From positions 1-50,763 of the forward strand of contig JAUWHZ010000015.1 of the NCBI GenBank assembly GCA_030605615.1: 50,763 nt of DNA, written 5' to 3'. Shown piece after piece: positions 16,138 to 25,660 of the stretch. The notes under the pieces were generated by a model, which made no database searches, was not told where the DNA came from, and saw only the letters and a list, made by a program, of their open reading frames with translations. Source of the stretch: Atribacterota bacterium (lineage in GTDB: Bacteria > Atribacterota > Phoenicimicrobiia > Phoenicimicrobiales > Phoenicimicrobiaceae). Each line of letters opens with the position of its first letter. Position 1 is the stretch's first letter. The position numbers were made by a program, and so were the translations under genes.

Positions 16138-17274
16138 TCAATCAACAAATTCCCTAAAAACATTATTGGCAATAAATAAGCCCTTCTTAGTCAGTTGAAT
16201 TTTATAATTATCTTTTCTTAATAATCCTAAACCAACTAATTTATCAACCTGTTGATTAAATATTTCATCCATTTTTACTTTAAATCTGTTATAAAATTTT
16301 TGATATACTACTCCCTCTTTAGTTCTTAAGTTTAAAATCACCGTTTCTGCCATTCTTTTTCGTAAAGACAATTTTTCTCCCTTATCTACTGGCAATTTAC
16401 CATTCTCAACCTCTTTAATGTATCTGGATGGATCTTTGAAATTCATATATCGATATCTATTTATAAAAGAACAAGCGCCTGCTCCTATTCCTAAATACGG
16501 TTGATTATACCAGTAGATTTGGTTGTGAATCGATCGCTTAGAAGGACGGGCAAAATTTGATATCTCATAATGCTCAAAACCGTTTTTTTCTAAAAAATTA
16601 ATTGCCCAGCTGTACATATCATATTCTTCATCTTCTGTAGGAAGGTTTAATTTACCTTCTTTAAAACTCTCAAAAAATATTGTTCCTTTTTCAATGGTTA
16701 AATTATATAAAGATAAGTGATCCAGTTTTAAGGAAATGGCTTTTTTCATAGTATTTCGAAAATCGATTAAGGTTTGGTCAGGCAATGCGAACATAATATC
16801 TATATTAATATTATTAAATCCTGATTCCCGGGCTTTATAATAAGAATCAATAATATCCTGGGCAGTATGAATTCTACCTAATTTTTTTAATAGAGAATCA
16901 TTAAAACTCTGGGCCCCCAAACTTAATCTATTTATCCCAGCTTCATTTAATCTCTTTGTTTTCTTTTTATCCAATGTTCCCGGATTTACTTCTATGGTTA
17001 TCTCAGCATTCTTATCTATTTTGAAACTATTCTTACAAAAATTTAAAATATTGTAAATTGAATCACCTGACAAAATAGAGGGGGTACCACCACCTAAATA
17101 GATAGTCTTTATGGTGATATTTTTTAATTTTTGAGAATATATTGCAATTTCGCTATATAAAGCTGAAATGTAAGATGAAAGCTGGTAATCGTCTCTTAAA
17201 GGATAAGAATTAAAATCACAGTAATGACATTTTGATTTACAAAAGGGTAAATGTAAATATAAACCTAAATCCAT
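16138..17274 (-). CDS. hemW: HemW-type radical SAM protein (heme chaperone, formerly HemN-like)
   Basis: Radical SAM protein of the coproporphyrinogen oxidase-like family. The N-terminal LYLHLPFCKSKCHYCDFNSY carries CxxxCxxC for the 4Fe-4S cluster. IYLGGGTPSIL, NRLSLGAQSF and HYEISNFARP are conserved, and a C-terminal HemN_C domain is present. The length of 378 residues and the position between lepA and hrcA favour HemW, which delivers heme to respiratory enzymes, over true HemN. It lies 10 bp after lepA. The 122-bp gap to hrcA holds the hrcA promoter and CIRCE. Confidence 0.92.
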   Translation of the reverse strand: MDLGLYLHLPFCKSKCHYCDFNSYPLRDDYQLSSYISALYSEIAIYSQKLKNITIKTIYLGGGTPSILSGDSIYNILNFCKNSFKIDKNAEITIEVNPGTLDKKKTKRLNEAGINRLSLGAQSFNDSLLKKLGRIHTAQDIIDSYYKARESGFNNINIDIMFALPDQTLIDFRNTMKKAISLKLDHLSLYNLTIEKGTIFFESFKEGKLNLPTEDEEYDMYSWAINFLEKNGFEHYEISNFARPSKRSIHNQIYWYNQPYLGIGAGACSFINRYRYMNFKDPSRYIKEVENGKLPVDKGEKLSLRKRMAETVILNLRTKEGVVYQKFYNRFKVKMDEIFNQQVDKLVGLGLLRKDNYKIQLTKKGLFIANNVFREFVD

Positions 17275-17284
17275 TTATCATCAC

Positions 17285-19099
17285 CTATTCAATTTTTAAT
17301 ATTCCTAAAAATGCTTCTTGAGGAATTTCTACCTTTCCCAATCTTTTCATCCTTTTTTTCCCGGCTTTTTGTTTTTCCAAAAGCTTTCTTTTGCGAGTAA
17401 TGTCTCCTCCATAGCATTTAGCTATTACATCCTTTTTTAAAGCTTTTATAGTTTCTCGAGCAATAATCTTTCGTTCAATTGCGGCTTGAATTGGTACCTG
17501 GTATAATTGACGAGGAATAATTTCCTTTAATTTTTCCACTATCTTTCTTGCCCGGTAATAGGCTTTATCTTTATGAACAATAAAAGATAATGCATCTACT
17601 AATTCATGATTAGCTAATATGTCTACCTTGATTAAATCAGATTGTTTATAACTTATGAATTCATAATCTAACGATGCATATCCGCTACTTCTGGATTTTA
17701 ATTTGTCATAAAAATCTAAAATAATTTCATTTAAAGGGAGATCGTAATCTAATATTGCTCTTTTTTCATCTATGTATTCCATATTTTTAAAAGTTCCCCT
17801 TCTATCTTGCACTAAATCCATAATCCCACCTATATATTGGCTGGGAGTAATAATATTTACTTTTACATATGGTTCTTCAATCTTCTCTATTTCAATCTTT
17901 GAAGGGAAAGAGGCGGGATTGCTTATTTTAATGGTTTTTCCGTCCTTTTTGGCAATCTGGTACATTACGCTGGGAGTTGTTGCAATTAAATTGAGATCAT
18001 ATTCTCTTTCCAATCTTTCTTGAATAATTTCCATATGTAGTAATCCTAAAAACCCACATCTAAAACCGAAACCCAATGCTTGTGACGTCTCGGGTTCACT
18101 AAATAAAGAGGAATCATTCAATTTTAATTTTTCTAAAGCGGCTTTAAGGTTTTCATATTCTTTATTATCAATAGGATAAATACTACAAAAAACCAAAGGG
18201 GTAACCTTTTTATATCCGGAAAGGCTTTTTCGAGCAGGATTTGAAGCATCAGTAATAGTATCTCCTACTTGAGTATCTTTAATGTTTTTAAATCCTGCCT
18301 TTATATATCCAACCTCACCAGCAATAAGCTTTTTTGTTGGTTCCATATTAGGTCGAAAAACGCCTACTTCCGCAACTTCGTACTTTTTTTCATTAGACAT
18401 AGTTTGGATAATTATTCCTGGTTTTATAATTCCATCTACAACTTTAACATACACAATTGTTCCCTGGTAAGGATTGTAAATTGAATCAAATATAAGTGCT
18501 CTTAAAGGTAAGTTTAATTCTCCTGATGGTGGTGGTATTTTATTTACAATAGCCTCAAGAATATCGGAAGTCCCAATTCCTTCCTTGGCACTTGCTAAAA
18601 TCACTTCTTCTTCTTTTAGTTCGGGAATATTTTTCAGTTCTTGATTAACTTTTTCAGTATCAGCGGTGGCAAGATCTATCTTATTAATTATGATTATTAT
18701 TTTTAAATTATTTTTAACAGCCAGGTGAATATTGGCTAAGGTTTGTGCTTGTACCCCCTGGGATGCATCGACAATAAGTAAAGCTCCTTCACAAGCAGCT
18801 AAACTACGAGATACTTCGTAAGAAAAATCGACATGTCCAGGAGTATCAATTAAATTCAAAACATATTCATTTCCATCTTTAGCTCGATAATGTAATCTTA
18901 CCGCTTTTGATTTAATAGTAATGCCCTTTTCTCTTTCTAAATCCATATCATCTAATATCTGTTCTTTTCTTTCTCTTTCTGAAATTGTTCCAGTATATTC
19001 TAACAGTCTATCGGCTATAGTTGATTTTCCATGGTCAATATGAGCAATTATGGAAAAGTTTCTAATATTTTTAGTATTGCTATGAAAATCTTTTAACAT
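17285..19099 (-). CDS. lepA: Elongation factor 4 (LepA)
   Basis: Ribosome-associated translational GTPase linked to 30S assembly and back-translocation. G motifs are [19 protein letters not shown] (G1), [13 protein letters not shown] (switch I), [20 protein letters not shown] (G3) and INKIDL (G4). The EF4-specific C-terminal domain ends [20 protein letters not shown]. 604 residues is standard. It is separated by 3 bp from murJ and 10 bp from hemW, so all three are co-transcribed. Confidence 0.97.
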   Translation of the reverse strand: MLKDFHSNTKNIRNFSIIAHIDHGKSTIADRLLEYTGTISERERKEQILDDMDLEREKGITIKSKAVRLHYRAKDGNEYVLNLIDTPGHVDFSYEVSRSLAACEGALLIVDASQGVQAQTLANIHLAVKNNLKIIIIINKIDLATADTEKVNQELKNIPELKEEEVILASAKEGIGTSDILEAIVNKIPPPSGELNLPLRALIFDSIYNPYQGTIVYVKVVDGIIKPGIIIQTMSNEKKYEVAEVGVFRPNMEPTKKLIAGEVGYIKAGFKNIKDTQVGDTITDASNPARKSLSGYKKVTPLVFCSIYPIDNKEYENLKAALEKLKLNDSSLFSEPETSQALGFGFRCGFLGLLHMEIIQERLEREYDLNLIATTPSVMYQIAKKDGKTIKISNPASFPSKIEIEKIEEPYVKVNIITPSQYIGGIMDLVQDRRGTFKNMEYIDEKRAILDYDLPLNEIILDFYDKLKSRSSGYASLDYEFISYKQSDLIKVDILANHELVDALSFIVHKDKAYYRARKIVEKLKEIIPRQLYQVPIQAAIERKIIARETIKALKKDVIAKCYGGDITRKRKLLEKQKAGKKRMKRLGKVEIPQEAFLGILKIE

Positions 19100-19102
19100 C
19101 TT

Positions 19103-20671
19103 TTAACTTTTTCCTCTTAAGATTATTTTTAAATTTTGTTTTAAATTCCTAATTTCTTGGATACCTAATAAATAACTGCTGATAAAATATATTATACCAC
19201 CACATAAAATAGGGATGGCAACTTGTATAATCTGGTTAATTTTATTTGATAATTCTAATATATTTTCCAGATAATTACTAATTAAAATGCAACTCATACC
19301 CATAATTAATGAGGCTATAACAATTTTCAATAGAAATAATATTTGAGCCCTTGATATAACATTTCCTATTTTATTCTGTAGAAATATTAGCAAAATAATC
19401 ATATTTATTATAGCTGCTAAAGAAGTGGCTAAGGCTAACCCTGAATGAGCTAAATACCTAACTAAGATTAAATCCAGGGTGATATTTAAAAATACAATAT
19501 ATATTCCAATTTTTACTGGAGTTTTAGTGTCTTTTAAAGCATAAAATGCCATAGTAATTAATCGAACACTGGCATATGCAAACAGTCCTATAGAATAATA
19601 TAATAGTGCATTGGCAGTCATTGTAGTGGCTACTCCACTAAATATACCATGCTCATAGATTAAACGAATTAAAGGCCCTTTTAATGCCATTAAACCAACA
19701 GCAGAAGGGACAGTAATAAATATTAACATCTTCAGGCCAAATAATAATGATTTTTTTAACTCTGCAATATTATTTTTGGCTGCATATTTAGAAAGCGTGG
19801 GGAAAATAGCAATAGAAATAGCTATTCCAAAAGCACCTAAGGGAAATTGAACTAATCTATTAGCATAATACAAAGCAGATATACTCCCGTCAATTAAAGT
19901 AGACGCTATTGCCCTATCTACCACTACATTAATCTGCGTAATAGCTAAACCTAACATTACCGGCAGTAATAACTTGAATATTTTTTTTACTCCAGCATCA
20001 TTTAAATCTATAACAAATTTATATTTTATTTTATTTTTTATCAATACCGGAACTTGTATTAATGCTTGACCAATTCCTCCCAAAATCACCCCAAAGGCTA
20101 AACTAAAAATTCCAAACTTAAAACTCAAGGTAAAGGCAAAAATTATAATAAAAATATTTAACATAGCAGGTGCCAAAGCAGGCACTAAAAAATGATTATA
20201 AGAATTTAATATTCCCATAAATAAAGCAGCAATTGCTACAAAACCTATATAAGGAAACATTGTCCTGGTTAAATTTACCGCCAATTCATATTTATATATA
20301 TCACTTTTAAAACCAATTGCGATTACATTAATTAATAGAGGTGCTGCCCAGATACCTAAAACTACTACTATTATTAAAATTAGAATCAATATGTTTAATA
20401 TATTGTTGGCAAAATATTCAGCTTTCTTTCTATCGTGATTAGTCAAATATTCAGTAAAAATAGGTATAAACGCAGTATTTAACGCACCTTCCCCTAAAAA
20501 ACTTCTTAGCAAATTAGGGATCATAAATGCAATAAAAAAGGCATCAGTTTCGATACCCGCTCCAAATTTATTAGAAATTACTATTTCTCTACCTAATCCT
20601 AATATTCTACAAAATATGGTTGCTGCAATAACTATTCCAGCATATTTAGCAATTTTGTGTTTTGTTTCCAT
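19103..20671 (-). CDS. murJ: Lipid II flippase MurJ (MviN family)
   Basis: Polytopic inner-membrane MOP-superfamily transporter that flips the peptidoglycan precursor lipid II. 522 residues with about 14 hydrophobic segments. Conserved motifs are ILGLGREIVISNKFGAG near the N-terminus, AFFIAFMIPNLLRSFLGEGALNTAFIPIF, FPYIGFVAIAALFMGILNS and YYANRLVQFPLGAFGIAI. It is the most upstream gene of the lepA-hemW unit and diverges from rpsT. A short 14-nt tandem repeat lies between the two. Confidence 0.96.
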   Translation of the reverse strand: METKHKIAKYAGIVIAATIFCRILGLGREIVISNKFGAGIETDAFFIAFMIPNLLRSFLGEGALNTAFIPIFTEYLTNHDRKKAEYFANNILNILILILIIVVVLGIWAAPLLINVIAIGFKSDIYKYELAVNLTRTMFPYIGFVAIAALFMGILNSYNHFLVPALAPAMLNIFIIIFAFTLSFKFGIFSLAFGVILGGIGQALIQVPVLIKNKIKYKFVIDLNDAGVKKIFKLLLPVMLGLAITQINVVVDRAIASTLIDGSISALYYANRLVQFPLGAFGIAISIAIFPTLSKYAAKNNIAELKKSLLFGLKMLIFITVPSAVGLMALKGPLIRLIYEHGIFSGVATTMTANALLYYSIGLFAYASVRLITMAFYALKDTKTPVKIGIYIVFLNITLDLILVRYLAHSGLALATSLAAIINMIILLIFLQNKIGNVISRAQILFLLKIVIASLIMGMSCILISNYLENILELSNKINQIIQVAIPILCGGIIYFISSYLLGIQEIRNLKQNLKIILRGKS

Positions 20672-20706
20672 TTTCTTTTTTTGCTTCCTGTCTTTTATTT
20701 TCCTAA

Positions 20707-20734
20707 CTTGATACTCGATACTTGATACTCGATA
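20707..20734. repeat. Two tandem copies of a 14-nt unit between murJ and rpsT
   Basis: CTTGATACTCGATA repeated exactly (20707-20720, 20721-20734), followed by CTGATT. It lies in the divergent murJ/rpsT gap immediately upstream of the rpsT -35 box. Confidence 0.75.
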
Positions 20735-20744
20735 CTGATTAGGC

Positions 20745-20773
20745 TTGATTTTAAAATAAAATAATGTTAAAAT
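20745..20773 (+). promoter_or_regulatory. Predicted rpsT promoter
   Basis: -35 TTGATT (20745-20750), exact 17-nt spacer, -10 TAAAAT (20768-20773). The start codon follows 37 nt later, with GAAAGGA as SD. It is the only clear plus-strand promoter in the window. Confidence 0.7.
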
Positions 20774-20810
20774 TTACCAAGTAAAATTAATATTATCGAA
20801 AGGAAATACT

Positions 20811-21362
20811 ATGCCAAGATTAAAATCTGCAATAAAAAGAGTTAAAACCTCTAAGAAAAGTCATTTAAGGAATATTTCATATAGATCAAAAATAAAGACC
20901 AATATTAAAAAATACGATGTTGCCTTATCTGAAAAAAATGAAAATGAGGCCATCAAATATTTTAAGGATTCTGTTTCAATTTTAGATAAAGCTGTAAACA
21001 AAGGTATTCTTGCTAAAGGTACCGTTTCTCGTAAAAAATCGAGATTAGCTAAAAAATTAAATGTTTTAATAAAACCTATACAGCCGTCTGAAATTCAAAA
21101 AACAATAAAAATTGAGAAAAAACCAAAAGTTAAAAAAACAGTAAAAGCTGTAAAGAAAACAGAAACTAAGAAAATTTTAAAAACTACCAAAAAACCTAAA
21201 ACTAAAAAAACAGCAATCTCTAAGAAAAAACCAGTAATTAAAAAGGCATCAAAAACTACTAAAAAAACAGAAACTAAGAAAACAACAAAATCTACTGAAA
21301 AAACAGTAGATAAAAAAACTACAAAACCAGCAAAGAAAACAGAAACTAAAAAAAGTAAATGA
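20811..21362 (+). CDS. rpsT: 30S ribosomal protein S20 with a long Lys/Thr-rich C-terminal tail
   Basis: Residues 1-86 are a normal S20: MPRLKSAIKRVKTSKKSHLR, then KSRLAKKLNVL at the end, binding the 16S 5' domain. The protein runs on for almost 100 residues to 183 in total. The extension is made of Lys, Thr, Pro, Ala and Val only in most stretches, with KKTETKK occurring three times. It looks like histone H1 or AlgP-type tails and is probably disordered and nucleic-acid-binding. The frame is open throughout and AT-rich like its surroundings. It is the only plus-strand gene and is divergent from murJ, with its own promoter. Confidence 0.93.
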   Translation: MPRLKSAIKRVKTSKKSHLRNISYRSKIKTNIKKYDVALSEKNENEAIKYFKDSVSILDKAVNKGILAKGTVSRKKSRLAKKLNVLIKPIQPSEIQKTIKIEKKPKVKKTVKAVKKTETKKILKTTKKPKTKKTAISKKKPVIKKASKTTKKTETKKTTKSTEKTVDKKTTKPAKKTETKKSK

Positions 21363-21375
21363 TCTTTTAATCTAA

Positions 21376-21395
21376 GGGTCGAATTTACTCGACCC
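21376..21395. repeat. REP-like hairpin GGGTCGA, first of four after rpsT
   Basis: GGGTCGA-ATTTAC-TCGACCC, same stem family as 10841-10864. It lies 14 bp after the rpsT stop and could also help terminate rpsT transcription, though only AAATTTT follows. Confidence 0.75.
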
Positions 21396-21402
21396 GAAAT
21401 TT

Positions 21403-21427
21403 TAGGACAGGCGAGACGCCTGTCCTA
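21403..21427. repeat. REP hairpin TAGGACAGGCG, second of four after rpsT
   Basis: Perfect 11-bp arms TAGGACAGGCG and CGCCTGTCCTA with loop AGA. This is the stem found at both ends of the RAYT gene, here symmetrical so that both flanks carry the TAGG/CCTA head. Confidence 0.85.
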
Positions 21428-21449
21428 CCTATTTATGATTAATTGTTGT

Positions 21450-21471
21450 AGGGATCAGATTCATCTGATCC
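21450..21471. repeat. REP-like hairpin GGATCAGAT with GTAG head, third of four
   Basis: TGTAGG precedes the arms GGATCAGAT (21452-21460) and ATCTGATCC (21463-21471), loop TC. Different stem but the same GTAGG head as the RAYT-flanking REP. Confidence 0.75.
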
Positions 21472-21481
21472 GTTCTTGTTG

Positions 21482-21507
21482 CGGGCTTGATAAATCAAGC
21501 CCCTACA
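21482..21507. repeat. REP-like hairpin GGGCTTGA with CCTACA tail, fourth of four
   Basis: Arms GGGCTTGA (21483-21490) and TCAAGCCC (21495-21502) followed by CTACA. It carries the CTAC tail (GTAG on the other strand) in inverse orientation to the third element. Confidence 0.75.
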
Positions 21508-21531
21508 CATCACTCATCACATATTACTATT

Positions 21532-21606
21532 TTCTTCTGACTTCTGGCTTCTGGCTTCTGACTCCCTCTTTCCTAACTCTACGCTCTACGCTAACTAAAC
21601 ACTATT
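21532..21606. repeat. Word-like repeat downstream of holA
   Basis: Contains CTTCTGACTTCTGGCTTCTGG, then CTACGCTCTACGCTAAC and CACTATTCACTAACGACTA. On the minus strand it begins inside the holA 3' end (AGTCGTTAG). Related words occur downstream of dnaK and near 10680 and 37970. Confidence 0.65.
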
Positions 21607-21608
21607 CA

Positions 21609-22640
21609 CTAACGACTATTTTTCTGATTTATAATATTCATAACTAATTCTTCTAAAATAATTTGAGGATTTTTCTGGCTATCTTTCAGTTCTAAATCTG
21701 CGACATTTAGTAATTTATAAGATTGGCAAAGTTCTTTAACAGTATATTTTTTCGATTGTTTTATCATTTTTTCAATAATAAAATAAGGTAATTTTAATTC
21801 GTTCTTTATTTGATTAAAATCTGCGCCGTTTATAAGTAATAATTTTGTTTGCAGTATAAGTCTTATTTGCCGATAAATCATAGCAAATATGGATAAATAA
21901 TGGAGATTGCTTTTGTCTAATTTAATTAAGCCATCTATCGCATTTTTCAACTCTTTCTTTCCTATAGAATCTAAAACATTGAATATATTAATAGATTCTG
22001 AACCGCCTATAGCCATCATAATATCTTCTTTTTCTATTATATTTTTATCTTTCGTATAAATATCTATTTTTTCTATTTCAATAAAAAGACGTCTTACATC
22101 AGAACCAATCATAGATTGCAGGTAGAATGATGCTTCAGGAGTTATTTTTTTATTACTTTGTTGGAATTTAGATCTTATCCATATAGTTAATTTCGATTTA
22201 TCCGGAATATTGAAATTAACTGCCATTCCTATTCTTTTTATTGCTTTACTTAATTCTTTATGTGGAGTCTTTTCTTTATATACTATTATTAGTGTTGAAA
22301 AATAATTTTTAAAATTATGGTTATTAAGATAATTTATTAATCTATCCATTTCTTCTTTAGAGATTTTTTCTGCTTCTTTTATTACTACTAACTTATATTT
22401 AGATATAAAGGGTAATGTTTCTACCTCATTTATTATTTCACCTATTAATGTCTTTTCACCATAAAATACTTTATAATTTAATTCTCTGTAGTTGGAATCA
22501 ATCAATTTGTTTTTAAATTTATTTAGAATATTATCTTTTAAATAATTTTCATTTCCAAAAAATAGATAAACGGAAAAGATTTTTTCTTTCTTTACATGAT
22601 CTAATATTCTTTCATAACTTAAATTATTTTCTTGTTTCAT
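21609..22640 (-). CDS. holA: DNA polymerase III delta subunit (clamp-loader HolA)
   Basis: AAA+-like subunit that opens the sliding clamp. 343 residues. The N-terminal FSVYLFFGNENYLKDNILNK is the degenerate nucleotide-binding segment. VETLPFISKYKLVVIKEAEK and IGSDVRRLFIEIEKIDIY are family signatures, and the helical C-terminal domain has LSIFAMIYRQIRLILQTKLL. It lies just downstream of comEC, in the comEA-comEC-holA/rpsT order known from Firmicutes. Its last residues (NSR) and TAG fall in a repeated AGTCGTTAG word. Confidence 0.93.
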   Translation of the reverse strand: MKQENNLSYERILDHVKKEKIFSVYLFFGNENYLKDNILNKFKNKLIDSNYRELNYKVFYGEKTLIGEIINEVETLPFISKYKLVVIKEAEKISKEEMDRLINYLNNHNFKNYFSTLIIVYKEKTPHKELSKAIKRIGMAVNFNIPDKSKLTIWIRSKFQQSNKKITPEASFYLQSMIGSDVRRLFIEIEKIDIYTKDKNIIEKEDIMMAIGGSESINIFNVLDSIGKKELKNAIDGLIKLDKSNLHYLSIFAMIYRQIRLILQTKLLLINGADFNQIKNELKLPYFIIEKMIKQSKKYTVKELCQSYKLLNVADLELKDSQKNPQIILEELVMNIINQKNSR

Positions 22641-22650
22641 TTTTATCTTT

Positions 22651-25029
22651 TTACCTTAATGTTCTTACCCAATATTTTTTACCATCAGTCCTGATAATTA
22701 TCGTACCATTTTCATCTGTACGGTATACTTTTATATTTTTATCTTCTAATCTTTCAATAATTTTCGGTGACGGGTGGCCAAAGTTGTTTTTGCCGACGGA
22801 AATAACAGCTATAATCGGGTCAACCTCGTTTAGAAATTCTAAACTGGACGAACTTGAACTTCCATGATGGGCAACTTTTAAGATATCACTCTTTAGATTG
22901 TTTTGCCAGACTAACATTCTTTTTTCTGCAATTTCTTCTATATCTCCAGTAAATAGAAATTTTGAGTTTTTATAGAATAATTTTACCACAATTGAAGCAT
23001 TATTAAAATCAGATTCATTATATATATTTGAAGTATATATAGGATTAAGCAAAAGCATTTCCATATTTTTACTGAAAACAAAATTATCCCCGGCATTGGC
23101 CTGGTAATAGGGTATATTCTTCTCTTTTATAGTTGAAATAAACTCTCTATATTCTGAGATATCACAAATTACTCTACTATCTAAGACCATATCAACTTTA
23201 AATTCTCTTAATATAGGTAATAATCCTTCTAAATGATCTAAATGAGGATGAGTTAAAACTAACAGATTAATCTTGTTTATCCCTTTTCTCCTTAAATAAG
23301 GTATAACAATTTTACTTCCTACATCAAAAGTGCTTCGAGGTGTCCCTCCTCCATCAATTAAAATATTATATTTTTTAGGAGCTTCAATTAAGATGCAATC
23401 CCCTTCTCCTACATTTATAAAGTTTACTTTAAGATTGTCTAAAGGATAAAATATTTGGACTACAATGACCACCAATACAGCTGATAATATTAAAATAATA
23501 GCTTTAATCTTAAGTTTTGGCGGGAATATTTTTCTATAAAAAATTTCTATAACAAAAAACAGCATAATATAATATAAAAAAACAAAGATGATCAAAGGTT
23601 GAGCAACATATATAAATGAAAAAGGGATAGAGGAAAATAATTTAGCTAAAAAAGTAATTAATATTAAAACATAATAATTAATATTTGCTATTAAATTAGC
23701 TAAGGGAATACTAATTAACCCGAGGAAAAATATTATAAATCCCAATATTACTGCTATTCCAGTTAATGGAACAATAAATATGTTAGAAATGACTGAAATT
23801 AATGATACTTTACTAAAAAAATAAGCAGAAAGTGGAAAAATTCCTAACCAGGCAGCCATTGAAACTGATAAAGGATTTTTAATCCAAGTTATTGTATTAG
23901 AAAATAATTCTTGTAAAATTGGAGATAGATATATTATAAAAAATGTAACTATAAAAGATAATAGAAAACCCGCATCATAAAGTATCAAAGGATTTATCAA
24001 TAAAATTAAAAGAGCTGCCAGGAAAAGAGAAATGTAAAGATTTCTCTTTCTGTTAATTAATTTTCCCGTTACTAATAAAGAAAACATAATTGTAGCCCGA
24101 ACTACAGAGGGACGGAACCCGGTAATAGAAGCATACATGATTAATATTAATACTACTAAAATCATCTTAGTTCTTTTTGGTAGGCGTAGAGAATTTAAAA
24201 AAATAAATAGAGCAATAGCAATTATCCCCACATGTAAACCAGAAACGGCTAATATATGCATAATCCCTGACTCGATAAAAACATCTTTTAGTTCGGGTGG
24301 AATACGAGTTTTTTCTCCCAATAACATACCGATAAGGAGAAAATTATAAGGAGGATGTATAAGTCGTTCTATTATACTTTTTATTTTATTTCTCATAGAC
24401 ATAGAAAAAGATACTAACAGATTTGTTCTTTCCTCTCCAATTTTTTGAATATCTTTATCCTGCCATATATTGGTATAAACAAAAATTCTTTTTTGGGCTA
24501 AATATTGTTCATAGTTAAATTCTCCAAAATTATTTTGGCCTATAGGTTTAGTCAATCTTCCTCGAATTTTAAGCACATCTCCATATTCATAGGGATAATT
24601 CTCGGCATATACATTCACCAATATTAAGCCTTTTGTTCTAATGTACTGATCTTCTCTTTCTATCTGATTTACCTTAACTTTTAAAGAATATTTTTCTTGC
24701 TCAGAATAATGTTCTTTTTCTAATACTGTTCCAATAATAGTTAATTTTTTGTCTTCAGCAAAATTTATTATATGATTATCGCCAAGCGGTTTAGAATTTA
24801 GATTGTAATTAAATATGCCTATTAAAATTATTATTACAAATAATAAAGCAGTGGTTGTATTCCACTGCTTTAAAAAACTTATAAGGGAAATAATAATTAA
24901 AAATATTATAATAATAAATAAATAAATTAAATTAAAATTAATAAATTTACCAAAAATTGTCCCAATAATATATAAAAATAAAATTATAGTCAAAGGTCTG
25001 ATATTATTATATTGTTTGTCTGAAGACAT
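22651..25029 (-). CDS. comEC: DNA uptake channel protein ComEC/Rec2
   Basis: Inner-membrane channel for transforming DNA. It has an N-terminal pair of hydrophobic segments, a DUF4131-like soluble domain (residues about 90-190), and a competence domain with about ten membrane segments (GMLLGEKTRIPPELKDVF, HILAVSGLHVGIIAIALF). A C-terminal metallo-beta-lactamase fold has LLVLTHPHLDHLEGLLP (HxHxDH), DGGGTPRSTFDVG and VAHHGSSSSSS. It may act as the strand-degrading nuclease. ATG 25029, 5 nt after the comEA stop, is preferred to TTG 25047. No convincing SD is visible. Confidence 0.95.
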   Translation of the reverse strand: MSSDKQYNNIRPLTIILFLYIIGTIFGKFINFNLIYLFIIIIFLIIISLISFLKQWNTTTALLFVIIILIGIFNYNLNSKPLGDNHIINFAEDKKLTIIGTVLEKEHYSEQEKYSLKVKVNQIEREDQYIRTKGLILVNVYAENYPYEYGDVLKIRGRLTKPIGQNNFGEFNYEQYLAQKRIFVYTNIWQDKDIQKIGEERTNLLVSFSMSMRNKIKSIIERLIHPPYNFLLIGMLLGEKTRIPPELKDVFIESGIMHILAVSGLHVGIIAIALFIFLNSLRLPKRTKMILVVLILIMYASITGFRPSVVRATIMFSLLVTGKLINRKRNLYISLFLAALLILLINPLILYDAGFLLSFIVTFFIIYLSPILQELFSNTITWIKNPLSVSMAAWLGIFPLSAYFFSKVSLISVISNIFIVPLTGIAVILGFIIFFLGLISIPLANLIANINYYVLILITFLAKLFSSIPFSFIYVAQPLIIFVFLYYIMLFFVIEIFYRKIFPPKLKIKAIILILSAVLVVIVVQIFYPLDNLKVNFINVGEGDCILIEAPKKYNILIDGGGTPRSTFDVGSKIVIPYLRRKGINKINLLVLTHPHLDHLEGLLPILREFKVDMVLDSRVICDISEYREFISTIKEKNIPYYQANAGDNFVFSKNMEMLLLNPIYTSNIYNESDFNNASIVVKLFYKNSKFLFTGDIEEIAEKRMLVWQNNLKSDILKVAHHGSSSSSSLEFLNEVDPIIAVISVGKNNFGHPSPKIIERLEDKNIKVYRTDENGTIIIRTDGKKYWVRTLR

Positions 25030-25034
25030 ATTTT

Positions 25035-25658
25035 TTATTGGACACAAATTAGCTCTTTGATTCCTTCAAACTTTTTTTCTCCAATCCCTGATACATCTTT
25101 TATATCATCAATAATTCCAAATAATCCATTCTGATTTCTATATTCTATTATCCTTTCTGAGAGAACCGGGCCAATTCCAGGCAATGTCTGTAATATATTA
25201 GAATTAGCCGTATTAATATTAATTTTATCTGTGGTAGAAGAAGAATACATATCTTCAATATTTATATAGATATTATCATCATTTTCTTCGTCAGGATTCT
25301 TTGAAATTTTATAGGGGATAATTATTTTTTGACCATCCCTTAGAAGAGCAGCTAAATTAATCGCATCTAAATTTGCCTCTTCAATTGCCCCTCCCGCAAT
25401 CTTCACTGCATCAATGACCCGTTCTGTTGATTTTAATTGATAAACCCCCGGATTTTTAACCGCCCCGGAAATGTGAATTATAACTTGAGGAACTTCTATT
25501 TTTACTGTAGAACTATCTTCTGAAGAATTTACAGGAGGGCTTATAGTAAAATTTTCTTCAAAATTAAAATTCTTATATAAAATTACTCCTAAAACTATTA
25601 TTATCATTATTAATAAAAAAATTATCGTAATTTTTTCTTGATTTGAAAGGTTGAACAT
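25035..25658 (-). CDS. comEA: DNA receptor ComEA (SLBB plus helix-hairpin-helix)
   Basis: Membrane-anchored protein that binds incoming double-stranded DNA. The N-terminal membrane segment is IFLLIMIIIVLGVILY (about residues 14-29). The SLBB domain is IHISGAVKNPGVYQLKSTER, and the helix-hairpin-helix pair is ININTANSNILQTLPGIGPV then DVSGIGEKKFEGIKEL. 207 residues is normal. It is 2 bp from folC and upstream of comEC, forming a late-competence pair. With the secretin at 49023 it hints at a DNA-uptake/type IV pilus capacity. Confidence 0.94.
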   Translation of the reverse strand: MFNLSNQEKITIIFLLIMIIIVLGVILYKNFNFEENFTISPPVNSSEDSSTVKIEVPQVIIHISGAVKNPGVYQLKSTERVIDAVKIAGGAIEEANLDAINLAALLRDGQKIIIPYKISKNPDEENDDNIYINIEDMYSSSTTDKININTANSNILQTLPGIGPVLSERIIEYRNQNGLFGIIDDIKDVSGIGEKKFEGIKELICVQ

Positions 25659-25660
25659 AA

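Noticed and set aside
16138-17274. Annotation as oxygen-independent coproporphyrinogen oxidase HemN
   Set aside because: Length, the short N-terminus and the lepA-hrcA context fit HemW; no other heme biosynthesis gene is in the window.
21363-21400. Classic intrinsic terminator for rpsT
   Set aside because: The first hairpin is near the stop but has no real U tract (GAAATTTT), and it belongs to a dispersed repeat family; it may help termination, but this cannot be claimed.
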